NCBI GenBank assembly: GCA_905203555.1
Contig: CAJKWK010000014.1
Span: 1-52,590 of the forward strand
Source: an uncultured Lachnospiraceae bacterium
GTDB lineage: Bacteria > Bacillota > Clostridia > Lachnospirales > Lachnospiraceae
DNA length: 52,590 nucleotides
Direction: 5' to 3'
Shown piece after piece: positions 34,382 to 43,233 of the stretch. The notes beneath the pieces are model-generated. The model saw only the letters and a list, made by a program, of their open reading frames with translations, was not told where the DNA came from and did no database searches. The position numbers and the translations under genes were made by a program. The first letter of the stretch is position 1. Each line of letters starts with the position of its first letter.

Positions 34382-34411
34382 CAAGGCTGAAAGACGAATC
34401 TCTCAACCTTG
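34382..34411 (-). promoter_or_regulatory. 13-bp UUCG-loop hairpin in the parE leader
   Basis: In the minus-strand RNA 13 pairs (two G-U) close on a UUCG tetraloop; the opposite strand would have A-C mismatches, so the structure favours this transcript. AATTTATGG follows, so it is not a classic terminator for spoIIP. Confidence 0.7.
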
Positions 34412-34434
34412 CCCGTTTTCTGTATCATTTACTT

Positions 34435-34464
34435 ATCTTATCATACAACCATTTCTCTTTTCAA
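34435..34464 (-). promoter_or_regulatory. Possible promoter of parE-parC
   Basis: TTGAAA, 18-base spacer, TAAGAT on the minus strand; the -35 overlaps the spoIIP stop codon. Modest match only. Confidence 0.4.
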
Positions 34465-35657
34465 TCCCCAATTAATACATGATATAATGTTTCCGCCAAT
34501 ACCTCCATCGCATTTTTCATTTCTCCCACTGTATTGGTTTGTGCTCCCGCCTCGATCAAAAGTGATTTTGGCATCAGATGTAAATTATATCGATATCCAC
34601 GCAAATAAATCGGCCGGACAAATCCGGGATACAGGGTTTCTGATGCGATCTGCATCTGCAGAGAAAATGCCAGATTGTCCTGTATATAGGGATTATACAA
34701 ATAATCAATATCTCCATTCACCCGCGTACGGCTCAGTCCATTAAAATACATAATCTTCGCCGTAGGTTTTCCTCCGATATCCGTTACCAAATGAGTTTCT
34801 TCAGCCACTCCATCCCGATGCAGATCGATCACAACTTCTATAGTAGGATTTGCCTCCAGAATCGGTCTTATAGATGCTTCTGCATTTTCATAAGCGCTGC
34901 TCCGGTCCAATTGTCCATTGATAATATCATAAACGCCCGTATCATGTATGGTTTCAATTCCTTTCGCATTCAGTAATTGCGTCAAATACTCCCCCACTCC
35001 TACAATGCTGGTAGAAGGATCTCCCGGTGTAGAATCCACAAATTCCTCCTGAGAATGCGTATGGAAAATTAAAATTTTCGGTCCCTTGCTCTCTACATTT
35101 ATTTTCATATTCCGATTCAGTAAATCATCGGGATTTAGCTGCTCCGGCCCGATCATCGTACTGCTGTCCACAATGTAAAAATTGCCGAGCAGATAATCAA
35201 AATCCCGCAGCCGCTCAATTGACATATCCAATGTCGGAGTTCCTGTCTGCGGCACAACATTTTCAACCGGCGGAATCTCTCCTTTGGGGTTCCCGCTTTC
35301 ATCCAGCATATGTCCATCTTCCGCCTGACTCGCAAGAATTTTGGCAATCGTTTCTTCATCTTCTACATATCCCTCATACGCCTTCTGCGCATCCACATAA
35401 CCCACGATCGGAATCCATGTCATCGCCTGTTCTTTCAGCCATTCTCCCGCCGTTTTTTTCGGTCCTTGAAACACATACAGCAATCCCGGAAAATAAACAT
35501 TTTCCACCCGTTGTACCAGTTGTCGCTGTACGGAATATTTCCACCCGGCTCCCCACAGACTGCCATTTCCAAAAAAGAAATATGTACCCGCAACAATGAG
35601 AAAGATGGCAGCTATACCACCTGCCATACTTTCTCGATCTATTTTCCATTTCCGCAT
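34461..35657 (-). CDS. spoIIP: SpoIIP, peptidoglycan amidase/endopeptidase of engulfment
   Basis: Degrades septal peptidoglycan with SpoIID during engulfment. One N-terminal membrane helix (about residues 13-31), a linker region and the catalytic domain with IFHTHSQEEFVDS (about 198-210) and the zinc-binding VIDLHRDG (about 277-284). The start is the ATG at 35657 with AGGAGG 7 bases upstream; an ATG two codons earlier is too close. 398 residues. It follows gpr, its usual partner in Clostridia. Confidence 0.95.
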   Translation of the reverse strand: MRKWKIDRESMAGGIAAIFLIVAGTYFFFGNGSLWGAGWKYSVQRQLVQRVENVYFPGLLYVFQGPKKTAGEWLKEQAMTWIPIVGYVDAQKAYEGYVEDEETIAKILASQAEDGHMLDESGNPKGEIPPVENVVPQTGTPTLDMSIERLRDFDYLLGNFYIVDSSTMIGPEQLNPDDLLNRNMKINVESKGPKILIFHTHSQEEFVDSTPGDPSTSIVGVGEYLTQLLNAKGIETIHDTGVYDIINGQLDRSSAYENAEASIRPILEANPTIEVVIDLHRDGVAEETHLVTDIGGKPTAKIMYFNGLSRTRVNGDIDYLYNPYIQDNLAFSLQMQIASETLYPGFVRPIYLRGYRYNLHLMPKSLLIEAGAQTNTVGEMKNAMEVLAETLYHVLIGD

Positions 35658-35701
35658 TTTCATTCCTCCTTTTCCTTCTTTATATGCGGTTTTTCTTATG
35701 A

Positions 35702-36688
35702 TTATACCGCCTGACCTTGTTCTGAATCCGTAAACAAAACGTTCAACGCCTCAGAAATGGTATAACTGATCTGTTTTACCATCTCATCTTCATCTTTTGG
35801 AGTAACAAACATTCCATTCAAATGTGGAGAAATCAGCTCTTTCACCAATTCATACTTTTCTGCATTGCTGTACGTCTTCAAAACATCACCGACACCTTTC
35901 AACATCTTAGAAGACTCCAGCGCCTCAATAAAATTCTCCATCGTATCATTTACAATCGTTGCCGCATCAACTACCGTCGGCACTCCGATCGCAATCACCG
36001 GAATCCCCATCGTTTCCCGGGTTAGTCCATTTCTATGATTCCCCACACCTGACCCCGGATGAATACCGGTATCTGCAATCTGAATCGTGCGATTTAAACG
36101 GCGGCTGTTTCTTGCTGCCAGAGCATCTACAGCAATAACCAGATCCGGCTCGGTCTCCTTTACGACCCCCTTCACAATTTCCTGACTTTCCATTCCTGTC
36201 TGCCCCATAACCCCGGGTACAACTGCACTTACTGATTTTACATGCTCCATCCCCATTGCGTACTTTCCATATTCTTTTACAATATGTCTTGTCACACATA
36301 CCTGTTCAGCAACATAAGGACCTAACGCATCCGGTGTCACTTCACGATTTCCCAAACCGATCACCAAAACGGAAAGTTCTTCCCGCTCCAGCATTTCTTT
36401 TCCTATCAATTCTTTCAAATACTCCGCCAATTTCAGTGATATTTCTCTATGATAATCCTCATCCGGAACTGCCAGATTCGGAGCCTCCAGCGTCAAATAT
36501 ACCCCTACCGGTTTTCCCATTACTTTTGCACCGTTTTCAGTCTCTACTTTCACTCTTGTAATTCTCATCTCGCATTGGTCATCATACTCCTCTTCCAAAA
36601 CCACTCCCTGAATTTCCACATTGTCTGATTCGAACCGTTCCTTTTCTTCCAATGCAAGATCAGTCCTCACACTATACTTCTCAATCAT
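35702..36688 (-). CDS. gpr: Germination protease GPR
   Basis: Aspartic-like protease made as a zymogen in the forespore; on germination it degrades small acid-soluble spore proteins. The N-terminal propeptide contains YSVRTDLALE, the family processing site. Central motifs include LVIGLGNREVTPDALGP and VVPGVMGQTGMES (each in part). GGAGG 7 bases before the ATG at 36688 decides the start (328 residues); 44 upstream codons are open but unsupported. It is divergent from rpsT. Confidence 0.95.
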   Translation of the reverse strand: MIEKYSVRTDLALEEKERFESDNVEIQGVVLEEEYDDQCEMRITRVKVETENGAKVMGKPVGVYLTLEAPNLAVPDEDYHREISLKLAEYLKELIGKEMLEREELSVLVIGLGNREVTPDALGPYVAEQVCVTRHIVKEYGKYAMGMEHVKSVSAVVPGVMGQTGMESQEIVKGVVKETEPDLVIAVDALAARNSRRLNRTIQIADTGIHPGSGVGNHRNGLTRETMGIPVIAIGVPTVVDAATIVNDTMENFIEALESSKMLKGVGDVLKTYSNAEKYELVKELISPHLNGMFVTPKDEDEMVKQISYTISEALNVLFTDSEQGQAV

Positions 36689-36747
36689 CTTTTTACCTCC
36701 GAAATTTTGAATACTTCTAGTTTTTGCAATAATTTCCGAATTATGTA

Positions 36748-36776
36748 TTGACAAGTACAAGTACTTGGCATAAAAT
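36748..36776 (+). promoter_or_regulatory. Sigma-A promoter of rpsT with palindromic spacer
   Basis: TTGACA, 17-base spacer, TAAAAT. The spacer holds a perfect inverted repeat CAAGTAC-AA-GTACTTG (36752-36767). Confidence 0.85.
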
Positions 36777-36787
36777 AAATGAGTATG

Positions 36788-36822
36788 TTTCGTTGGAACG
36801 TCCGTGTCCGAGTCCAACAAAA
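36788..36822 (+). promoter_or_regulatory. Possible rpsT leader hairpin
   Basis: Arms GTTGGA and TCCAAC with a 15-base loop, weakly extended by TTT/AAA. It lies 40-75 bases before the TTG start and may bind S20 or be chance. Confidence 0.35.
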
Positions 36823-36864
36823 CAAATTTACATTTGAAAATTACAATGGTTGGAGGTGTACAGA

Positions 36865-37128
36865 TTGGCTAACATTAAATCCGCTAAGAAAAGAATTTTA
36901 GTAAACGAGACAAAGGCTGCTAGAAATAAAGCAATCAAATCTAAAGTGAAAACTGCTGTAAAGAAGGTTGAGGCTGCAGTTGAAGCGAAAGATGTTGAAA
37001 CAGCTAAGACAGCTTTAAAAGCTGCTATCGTTGAGATCACAAAAGCTGGAACAAAGGGTGTTTATCACAAAAATACAGTTTCCAGAAAAGTTGCTCGTCT
37101 TTCCAAAGCAGTAGACAGCATTGCTTAA
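36865..37128 (+). CDS. rpsT: Ribosomal protein S20
   Basis: 87-residue, Lys/Ala-rich helical 30S protein; starts with the family sequence ANIKSAKKRILVNETKAARN after a TTG initiator. TTG at 36865 is chosen because GGAGGTG lies 6 bases before it and the S20 N-terminus begins there. A TTG also starts rpsT in E. coli, where it is part of autocontrol. It is the only plus-strand gene in the left 43 kb, divergent from gpr. Confidence 0.97.
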   Translation: MANIKSAKKRILVNETKAARNKAIKSKVKTAVKKVEAAVEAKDVETAKTALKAAIVEITKAGTKGVYHKNTVSRKVARLSKAVDSIA

Positions 37129-37163
37129 TATTTCATGGTTTTATCATAGAATTTAACAGACAC

Positions 37164-37199
37164 AAAAACATCTGCTACCGTCATGGCAGATGTTTTTTT
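37164..37199 (+). terminator. Terminator after rpsT
   Basis: Arms ACATCTGC and GCAGATGT with an inner 10-base loop, followed by TTTTTTT on the plus strand. Confidence 0.9.
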
Positions 37200-37225
37200 A
37201 TACTTATTTTCAAGATAATTTTTTA

Positions 37226-37272
37226 ATAAAAAGGATCGAAACTCTTCCCATTCGCAGAGTTCGATCCTTTTT
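37226..37272 (-). terminator. Terminator after ilvC
   Basis: Arms AAAGGATCGA and TCGATCCTTT plus inner ACTCT/AGAGT with one bulged base. A T-rich tail follows on both strands; given the genes it chiefly ends ilvC transcription, and may act bidirectionally. Confidence 0.85.
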
Positions 37273-37305
37273 GATTTTCATTTATAAATTCATAATATAA
37301 TATGA

Positions 37306-38325
37306 TTAGTTGTTGATCAGCTTATCCTCATCACTCCAGCTGTACAGCTTTCTGATCTCTTCGCCGACTTTTTCTGACGGATGTTCAGACGCAAGTTTTC
37401 TCATAGCTTTGAAGTGTGCCTGTCCACCTGCAGCAGACATATCCAACAAGAAGTCTTTTGCGAAAGTACCATCCTGAATATCTTTCAGAATCTTCTTCAT
37501 TGTCTTCTTTGTCTCCTCAGTAATAATCTTTGGTCCTGTGATATAATCACCATACTCAGCTGTATTGGAAATGGAATATCTCATTCCCGCGAAACCAGAC
37601 TGATAAATCAGATCAACGATCAATTTCATTTCATGGATACATTCGAAATAAGCGTTTCTCGGATCATATCCTGCCTCTGTCAATGTTTCAAATCCAGCCT
37701 GCATCAATGCACAAACTCCACCGCAGAGAACTGCCTGTTCTCCGAAGAGGTCTGTCTCTGTTTCTGTTCTAAATGTAGTCTCCAGAACTCCTGCTCTTGC
37801 TCCGCCGATACCCGCTGCATAAGCAAGTGCTTTGTCCAATGCCTTTCCGGTTGCATCCTGCTCTACAGCTACCAGACATGGAACACCCTTTCCTACTTCA
37901 TACTCACTTCTTACTGTATGTCCCGGTCCTTTTGGAGCAATCATAGTAACATCAACGTAAGCCGGCGGTACGATCTGACCAAAATGAATGTTAAAACCAT
38001 GTGCAAACATTAACATATTGCCTTCTTCCAGATTCGGCTCAATATCCTTTTTATACATCGCTGCCTGTTTCTCATCATTGATCAAAATCATAATGATGTC
38101 AGCCTGTTTTGCAGCTTCAGCTGCTGTAAATACTTCGAAGCCCTGCTCTTCTGCTCTTTTCCATGACTTACTTCCTTCATACAAACCGATAATTACTTTG
38201 CATCCGGAATCTTTTAAATTTAATGCATGTGCATGTCCCTGACTTCCATAGCCGATAATTGCAATTGTTTTGCCCTCTAACATAGAAAGGTTACAATCTT
38301 CCTGATAATAAATTTTTGCTGCCAT
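37306..38325 (-). CDS. ilvC: Ketol-acid reductoisomerase (class I, NADPH)
   Basis: Second step of valine/isoleucine synthesis: isomerises and reduces acetolactate-type substrates with NADPH and Mg2+. Rossmann motif GYGSQGHAHA at 25-34; the catalytic GPGHTVRSEYEVGKG and ETDLFGEQAVLCGG segments are intact. The ATG at 38325 has AGGAGG 9 bases upstream (339 residues); seven codons further upstream are open but not used. It follows ilvN; the large acetolactate synthase subunit gene is not in the window. Confidence 0.97.
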   Translation of the reverse strand: MAAKIYYQEDCNLSMLEGKTIAIIGYGSQGHAHALNLKDSGCKVIIGLYEGSKSWKRAEEQGFEVFTAAEAAKQADIIMILINDEKQAAMYKKDIEPNLEEGNMLMFAHGFNIHFGQIVPPAYVDVTMIAPKGPGHTVRSEYEVGKGVPCLVAVEQDATGKALDKALAYAAGIGGARAGVLETTFRTETETDLFGEQAVLCGGVCALMQAGFETLTEAGYDPRNAYFECIHEMKLIVDLIYQSGFAGMRYSISNTAEYGDYITGPKIITEETKKTMKKILKDIQDGTFAKDFLLDMSAAGGQAHFKAMRKLASEHPSEKVGEEIRKLYSWSDEDKLINN

Positions 38326-38423
38326 TTTAACATTCCTCCTAATCATTGTCTGCCGAAAACTTTTCGGCCTTATTCATTTTTCTATGTAGTTAAAGGCGAA
38401 CGCCTCTAGCTTGCTGTTGCTTG

Positions 38424-38924
38424 TTATAACAATATTGTAACATCCTTACTTCCTCTGGAAAGTCCGGTAATTCCTGTTCGCACCAATTCCAGAATCTCAT
38501 AACCATCCAGCAGATTCAAGAAAGCGTCCAGTTTGGACTGATCTCCGGTCAATTCCACGATCAGGGATTCTTTTTCCACGTCTACAATCTTCGCCCGGAA
38601 TATATCCGCGATTGAATTCAATTCTGTACGCTGCTGTGCATTTACACGAATCTTCACCATGATCAGCTCCCGAAAAACTGATTCACCGTCTTTCAGCACT
38701 TTAATCTCTCTGACATCTTCCAGTTTTCGAACCTGTTTCTCAATCTGAGATAAAATCTGTTCGTCCCCGGTTGCCACGACTGTAATTCTGGTAAAATTTG
38801 TATTCAGTGTTGTGCCTGATGTAATGCTGTCGATGCTATATCCGCGCCGGCTGAACAGACCTGCGATCCGACTCAGCACTCCCGGATTATTATCTACCAG
38901 CAATGAATATACCTGTTTTCTCAT
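38424..38924 (-). CDS. ilvN: Acetolactate synthase small (regulatory) subunit
   Basis: 166 residues: an N-terminal ACT domain (LLVDNNPGVLSRIAGLFSRRGYS region) that binds valine for feedback control and a C-terminal domain. IlvN/IlvH activates the catalytic subunit, whose gene lies elsewhere here. Followed by ilvC after 98 bases containing two short hairpins (AGGCG/CGCCT and GCCGAAA/TTTCGGC arms). Its own promoter and a leader hairpin lie upstream. Confidence 0.93.
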   Translation of the reverse strand: MRKQVYSLLVDNNPGVLSRIAGLFSRRGYSIDSITSGTTLNTNFTRITVVATGDEQILSQIEKQVRKLEDVREIKVLKDGESVFRELIMVKIRVNAQQRTELNSIADIFRAKIVDVEKESLIVELTGDQSKLDAFLNLLDGYEILELVRTGITGLSRGSKDVTILL

Positions 38925-38945
38925 ACTTTTCTCCTCCTATATTCG

Positions 38946-38969
38946 AAAAACAGAGTGCGTTCTGTTTTT
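38946..38969 (-). promoter_or_regulatory. Leader hairpin before ilvN
   Basis: Arms AAAAACAGA and TCTGTTTTT with a 6-base loop (minus strand), between promoter and ribosome-binding site. A short T-run ends it, so it could act as a small attenuator; no T-box or leader peptide is visible. Confidence 0.5.
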
Positions 38970-38971
38970 AA

Positions 38972-39000
38972 ATAATAACAATATTTTTGAAACTTGTCAA
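38972..39000 (-). promoter_or_regulatory. Sigma-A promoter of ilvN-ilvC
   Basis: TTGACA, 17-base spacer, TATTAT on the minus strand, just past the galE terminator. Confidence 0.85.
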
Positions 39001-39002
39001 TA

Positions 39003-39079
39003 GAAAATTAAAAATATAAAACACTCCTGCAGTTCCACCTGTATCTGTTTCAGACGCAGGACAAATCTGCAGAAGTGTT
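39003..39079 (-). terminator. Terminator after galE
   Basis: Minus-strand arms AACACTTCTGCAG and CTGCAGGAGTGTT (one G-U) enclose a second hairpin (CCTG/CAGG with TCTG/CAGA), followed by TTTATATTTTT. Confidence 0.85.
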
Positions 39080-39098
39080 CAATTATTTAAATATAGAA

Positions 39099-40115
39099 TT
39101 ATCCACGATATCCGTCTGGGTTATTAGACTGCCATCTCCAGGAATCTTCACACATCTCTTCGATTCCACGTTCTGCAACCCATCCAAGCTCTTCTTTTGC
39201 TTTTGCCGCATTACAATAACATGTAGCAATGTCTCCCGCCCGGCGCGGTTTTATTTCATATGGAATTTCCTTTCCACATGCTTTTTCATATGCCTTTACA
39301 ACATCCAGAACACTATATCCTGTTCCTGTTCCAAGATTGTATACATGTACACCCTTGGCAGTTTTCATTCTTTCAATTGCTTTTACATGTCCGATAGCAA
39401 GATCCACTACATGAATATAGTCTCTTACTCCTGTACCATCATGAGTATCATAATCATCTCCGAACACGCCCAGCTTATCCAGCTTACCAACTGCAACCTG
39501 TGCAATATACGGAACAAGATTATTCGGGATTCCCTTTGGATCTTCACCGATTTTTCCGGATTTGTGTGCTCCGATCGGGTTAAAATAACGTAACAGCATG
39601 ATATTCCATTCCGGATCTCCGGTATGAAGATCTGTTAAAATCTGCTCCAGCATTCCCTTAGTACGTCCATACGGATTGGTAATTTCGCCCTTTGGACAAT
39701 TCTCAGTAATCGGAATCTCTGCCGGATCTCCATATACAGTTGCTGAAGAACTGAAGATCATGTTCTTGCAGTTATGCTTTCTCATCACATCACAAAGGAT
39801 CAACGTTCCTGTAATGTTATTATGATAATATTCCCAAGGTTTTGCTACCGACTCGCCAACAGCTTTTAAGCCCGCAAAATTAATCACTGCCTCGATGTTC
39901 TCATTTTCAAAAATCGGTTCCAGATCTTCTCTATTCAGAATATCTCCTTTATAGAATTTTAATTCTTTTCCGGTAATCTCCTGTACTCGTTCCAGCGCAA
40001 CTTCACTTGAATTATACAGATTGTCGACAACAACAACTTCATATCCTCTTTCCAAAAGTTCTACACAAGTGTGGCTTCCGATATATCCGGCACCACCAGC
40101 TACTAAAATTGCCAT
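39099..40115 (-). CDS. galE: UDP-glucose 4-epimerase
   Basis: NAD-dependent epimerase interconverting UDP-glucose and UDP-galactose (some forms also GlcNAc). Rossmann GGAGYIGSH at 7-15; the catalytic Ser124 and Tyr149-x3-Lys153 in NPYGRTKG are present. 338 residues, standard for GalE. GAGAGGT precedes the ATG. Paired with the upstream nucleotidyltransferase (60-base gap), consistent with sugar-nucleotide supply for glycans. Confidence 0.95.
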   Translation of the reverse strand: MAILVAGGAGYIGSHTCVELLERGYEVVVVDNLYNSSEVALERVQEITGKELKFYKGDILNREDLEPIFENENIEAVINFAGLKAVGESVAKPWEYYHNNITGTLILCDVMRKHNCKNMIFSSSATVYGDPAEIPITENCPKGEITNPYGRTKGMLEQILTDLHTGDPEWNIMLLRYFNPIGAHKSGKIGEDPKGIPNNLVPYIAQVAVGKLDKLGVFGDDYDTHDGTGVRDYIHVVDLAIGHVKAIERMKTAKGVHVYNLGTGTGYSVLDVVKAYEKACGKEIPYEIKPRRAGDIATCYCNAAKAKEELGWVAERGIEEMCEDSWRWQSNNPDGYRG

Positions 40116-40174
40116 ATCAAACCTCTCCTTTTCTTCTTTTCTCTATCTTCTCCCATATCTTATCGGGTTCAGAA

Positions 40175-41098
40175 TCATGCCTTCCACAAATGCTCCGGAT
40201 AAACACCCTCTTCTTTCAAACGCTTAATCGCATCTACAACAGCCTGCTTATCCTCTTTATATGTAATACCATACCAACGATCTGTTGATTTTAAAACTTT
40301 TACAGTCGCCTTATCCTGCTCGATCAGCTCTCCAACCACCGATGGGAGGAAATACTCACATTTCATTGGATTTTCCTTCAATCCAGTTTCCAAAAATCTC
40401 GGAAATCCTGCTTCCAGCTCATTCAACATACTTGCAGTAAAGCCGAATAAGTTCATAGATGCGATACTCTCCGCTGAAAGCGGCGTCCAGTTTACTCCGT
40501 CATCTTCTGTATATGCAACACCGTTTTCTCGATTCTCGATATGTGTACGCTCTGTAATTCCTGTCAGATAACCTTCCGCATCCGTCTCACAAATTCCTCT
40601 GGAAACATATCCGTTCTCTGTCAAGGTATTAGACAAAATGTAGCCTACCATTGCATATCGATACTTCTCATCATCTTCATTTACTGAGAGATATTGATAA
40701 ATTTCCTGAAATGCGTGCACCCCATAATAATCATCCGCATTGATAACTGCGAAAGGTCCCTTCACGACATCCTTACAACTCAGAATTGCGTGACCGGTTC
40801 CAAATGGTTTTTCTCTTCCCTCCGGTACTTCAAACCCTTCCGGCAATGTATCCAATTCCTGGTATACATAATCTACATCCATATACTCACTGATTCTGTT
40901 TCCGATTCCTTCTTTAAATTCTTTTTCAATTGCTTTTTTTATAATGAAAACAACTTTTTCAAATCCGGCTCTCTTTGCATCAAAAATTGAAAAGTCCATA
41001 ATAATATGACCATCCGCGTCTACCGGATCAATCTGTTTTAATCCTCCATATCTGCTTCCCATTCCTGCCGCCATAATGACTAAAACTGGTTTCTGCAT
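40175..41098 (-). CDS. NDP-sugar pyrophosphorylase-like nucleotidyltransferase
   Basis: 307 residues. The N-terminal nucleotide-binding loop VIMAAGMGSRYGGLKQIDP is the NTP_transferase signature, with NADDYYG and the C-terminal VYPEHLW. It probably activates a hexose 1-phosphate or related sugar with a nucleoside triphosphate; it is not a close match to GalU so the sugar is unknown. The ATG at 41098 with AGGAGG upstream is chosen; the frame stays open 29 codons further. Own promoter upstream; galE follows. Confidence 0.85.
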   Translation of the reverse strand: MQKPVLVIMAAGMGSRYGGLKQIDPVDADGHIIMDFSIFDAKRAGFEKVVFIIKKAIEKEFKEGIGNRISEYMDVDYVYQELDTLPEGFEVPEGREKPFGTGHAILSCKDVVKGPFAVINADDYYGVHAFQEIYQYLSVNEDDEKYRYAMVGYILSNTLTENGYVSRGICETDAEGYLTGITERTHIENRENGVAYTEDDGVNWTPLSAESIASMNLFGFTASMLNELEAGFPRFLETGLKENPMKCEYFLPSVVGELIEQDKATVKVLKSTDRWYGITYKEDKQAVVDAIKRLKEEGVYPEHLWKA

Positions 41099-41140
41099 TT
41101 TGTTTCCTCCTTTATGCTTTTCTCTGTTTACGTTACTGTT

Positions 41141-41169
41141 ATTATAGAATAGACCTCTGAAAATGTACA
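41141..41169 (-). promoter_or_regulatory. Promoter of the nucleotidyltransferase-galE unit
   Basis: TGTACA, 17-base spacer, TATAAT on the minus strand. The -10 is perfect, the -35 is 4 of 6. Confidence 0.6.
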
Positions 41170-41214
41170 TACAAATTTCGTGCAATTATATGTAAATATG
41201 TTGCACTCCGGTAT

Positions 41215-43029
41215 TTACTGTTCTGCAATTTTCTCTGCCAGATCATTCAGATATACCCATCGGTCCATCTTTTCTTCCAAAAATTGTTCCGCAGATTCTT
41301 TCTCAGCCATCAGTTCAGATAATTTTGCTGAATTTGTAGCATTCGCCAAAATTTCCGCCTCTATTGTTTCTATTTTTTTCTCCAAATCTGCAATTTCTTC
41401 ATCAATCCGTTCAAACTCCCGCTGTTCTTTAAATGAAAATTTAAGTTTTACAGGCTGATTTTGTTTCCATCCCTTTTTATCCGTCTTTTTTTCCTCATTC
41501 TGCACAGAAACAGACTTTTGTATATTCAGATCCGTCTGTGCTTTTCGCTGCACTGCCTCCAAATAATCTGTATATCCACCTTCATATTGAACCAACCGTC
41601 CATTTTCCTCAAAAGCAAACATACGATCCGCCATATTGTCCAAAAAATATCGGTCATGAGACACTGCAATTACAATCCCTGCAAAAGACTGAAGATAATC
41701 TTCCAAAATCGTCAACGTTGGAATATCCAGATCATTTGTAGGTTCATCCAACACCAGTACATTCGGTGCCTCCATCAAGACCTTCAGCAGATATAGCCTT
41801 CTTTTTTCTCCTCCTGAAAGCTTGCCGATCGGCGTGTACTGCATTGACGAATCAAACAAAAAACGCTCCAGCATCTGCGATGCACTAATACGTCCGTCTT
41901 TGACAGGCACATATTCCGCTGTGTCCTTGATGTAATCAATCACACGCTGATTCTCATCCATCTCCGTTGCCTCTTGCGCAAAATAACCGATCTGAACGGT
42001 ATCTCCGATTTCTACCTCTCCGGAGTCCGGCTGCAAATTTCCTGTAATAATTTTCATTAATGTCGATTTACCGCAGCCATTTGCACCAATGATTCCCAAA
42101 CGTTGATTTTTCAGCACAATATAATCAAAATCATTGATTAAAATCTTATCTCCATATTTCTTACTGATATGATGCAGCTCAATTGTCTTCTTCCCCATTC
42201 TCGTTTCGACCGAATCCAATTCTACATTTGCATCCTGTAACGGCACTTTTCCATTTTTCAGAGCTTCCAGCCGTTCCAATCTTGCACGTTGTTTTGTACT
42301 TCGTGCGCGGCATCCACGCTTTGCCCACTCTAATTCCATACGGAGCATACTTTTTCGTTTTCGTTCAGACGCCAGTTCCATTTCTTCCCTCTGTGCTTTC
42401 TGCTCCAGAAATTCTGAATATTTCGCCATATAGGAATATAATTTTCCATGGCTGATTTCTATGATCCGATTCGTCACCCTATCCAAAAAATAACGATCAT
42501 GGGTCACCATAATCACAACGCCGCGAAATTTATTCAAAAATTCTTCCAGCCAGACTACCATTTCATTATCTAAATGGTTTGTAGGCTCGTCCAATATCAG
42601 AATATCTGCCGGATTGACTAATACACCTGCAAGGGCAACGCGTTTCTTCTGTCCGCCGGACAAATGAGAAATCGGCTCTTCAAAGTCTGCTATCCCAAGT
42701 CTCGTCAAAATCGTTTTCGCATTACTTTCTATATTCCAATCTGAAATTTCTTCTACTGAATTGCCCATAACATACGATAAAACTGTAGCATCTTCCGGAA
42801 ATTCCGGATTCTGCGCCAAATATGTCAGACGAAGTCCATTTTGCATCACTACCTGACCATCATCCGGAGTTTCCAATCCTGCTATAATCTTCAAAAGCGT
42901 CGTTTTACCTGTCCCATTAATTCCGATAATTCCTATTTTATCTCCATCCTGGATTCCGCAGGAAATATCATCAAAAATTGTTTTCTCACCGAACACCTTA
43001 CTAATATGTTCCAAATTCAAAACATTCAT
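41215..43029 (-). CDS. ABC-F ATPase, Uup-like
   Basis: Soluble twin-ATPase translation factor. NBD1 Walker A GINGTGKTT (36-44), signature LSGGQKKRVALAG; NBD2 Walker A GANGCGKST (315-323), signature LSGGEKRRLYLLK; each Walker B ends LDEPT. The inter-domain linker (about 205-260) is short and Arg-rich. A C-terminal coiled coil (about 525-604) with FEFEIDEEI-type heptads resembles Uup. Such proteins resolve stalled ribosomes or affect DNA; antibiotic-resistance members usually have longer linkers, so resistance is not implied. 604 residues. Confidence 0.93.
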   Translation of the reverse strand: MNVLNLEHISKVFGEKTIFDDISCGIQDGDKIGIIGINGTGKTTLLKIIAGLETPDDGQVVMQNGLRLTYLAQNPEFPEDATVLSYVMGNSVEEISDWNIESNAKTILTRLGIADFEEPISHLSGGQKKRVALAGVLVNPADILILDEPTNHLDNEMVVWLEEFLNKFRGVVIMVTHDRYFLDRVTNRIIEISHGKLYSYMAKYSEFLEQKAQREEMELASERKRKSMLRMELEWAKRGCRARSTKQRARLERLEALKNGKVPLQDANVELDSVETRMGKKTIELHHISKKYGDKILINDFDYIVLKNQRLGIIGANGCGKSTLMKIITGNLQPDSGEVEIGDTVQIGYFAQEATEMDENQRVIDYIKDTAEYVPVKDGRISASQMLERFLFDSSMQYTPIGKLSGGEKRRLYLLKVLMEAPNVLVLDEPTNDLDIPTLTILEDYLQSFAGIVIAVSHDRYFLDNMADRMFAFEENGRLVQYEGGYTDYLEAVQRKAQTDLNIQKSVSVQNEEKKTDKKGWKQNQPVKLKFSFKEQREFERIDEEIADLEKKIETIEAEILANATNSAKLSELMAEKESAEQFLEEKMDRWVYLNDLAEKIAEQ

Positions 43030-43055
43030 AATACAATCCTCTTTTTTACACCTTT

Positions 43056-43085
43056 CATCGTATATGTCAGCTGAATGACACGATG
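43056..43085 (-). promoter_or_regulatory. Leader hairpin before the ABC-F gene
   Basis: Arms CATCGT and ACGATG plus inner GTCA/TGAC with a 4-base bulge, between promoter and start. Confidence 0.4.
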
Positions 43086-43092
43086 TGCAATC

Positions 43093-43101
43093 ATTATATC
43101 A
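43093..43101 (-). promoter_or_regulatory. Extended -10 promoter of the ABC-F gene
   Basis: TGATATAAT (TG-n-TATAAT) on the minus strand about 65 bases before the ATG. No convincing -35; extended -10 promoters can act without one. Confidence 0.5.
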
Positions 43102-43181
43102 CAAACTTGCCCTGCATTTCTTAGAACTTTATGAATTTTTCATGTCTGCCCTTGTCTTTTCCACAAAATCATACTACTATA

Positions 43182-43210
43182 TTGACCATCGGGATTTTGA
43201 TAAGTAGATT
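43182..43210 (+). promoter_or_regulatory. Promoter of the 252-residue membrane protein
   Basis: TTGACC, 17-base spacer, TAGATT on the plus strand, 24 bases before the ATG. Confidence 0.75.
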
Positions 43211-43233
43211 TTCCCGCAGGAAAGGAGAATTTT

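Noticed and set aside
36700..36745. CATAATT as a sigma-G -10 for gpr
   Set aside because: No matching -35 at 17-18 bases; too weak to list.
38326..38423. Two short hairpins between ilvN and ilvC as a riboswitch
   Set aside because: Arms of 5-7 bp only, no known aptamer features; noted in the ilvN entry.
41215..43029. ABC-F protein as an antibiotic-resistance determinant
   Set aside because: Short linker and Uup-type C-terminal coiled coil point to a housekeeping ABC-F.
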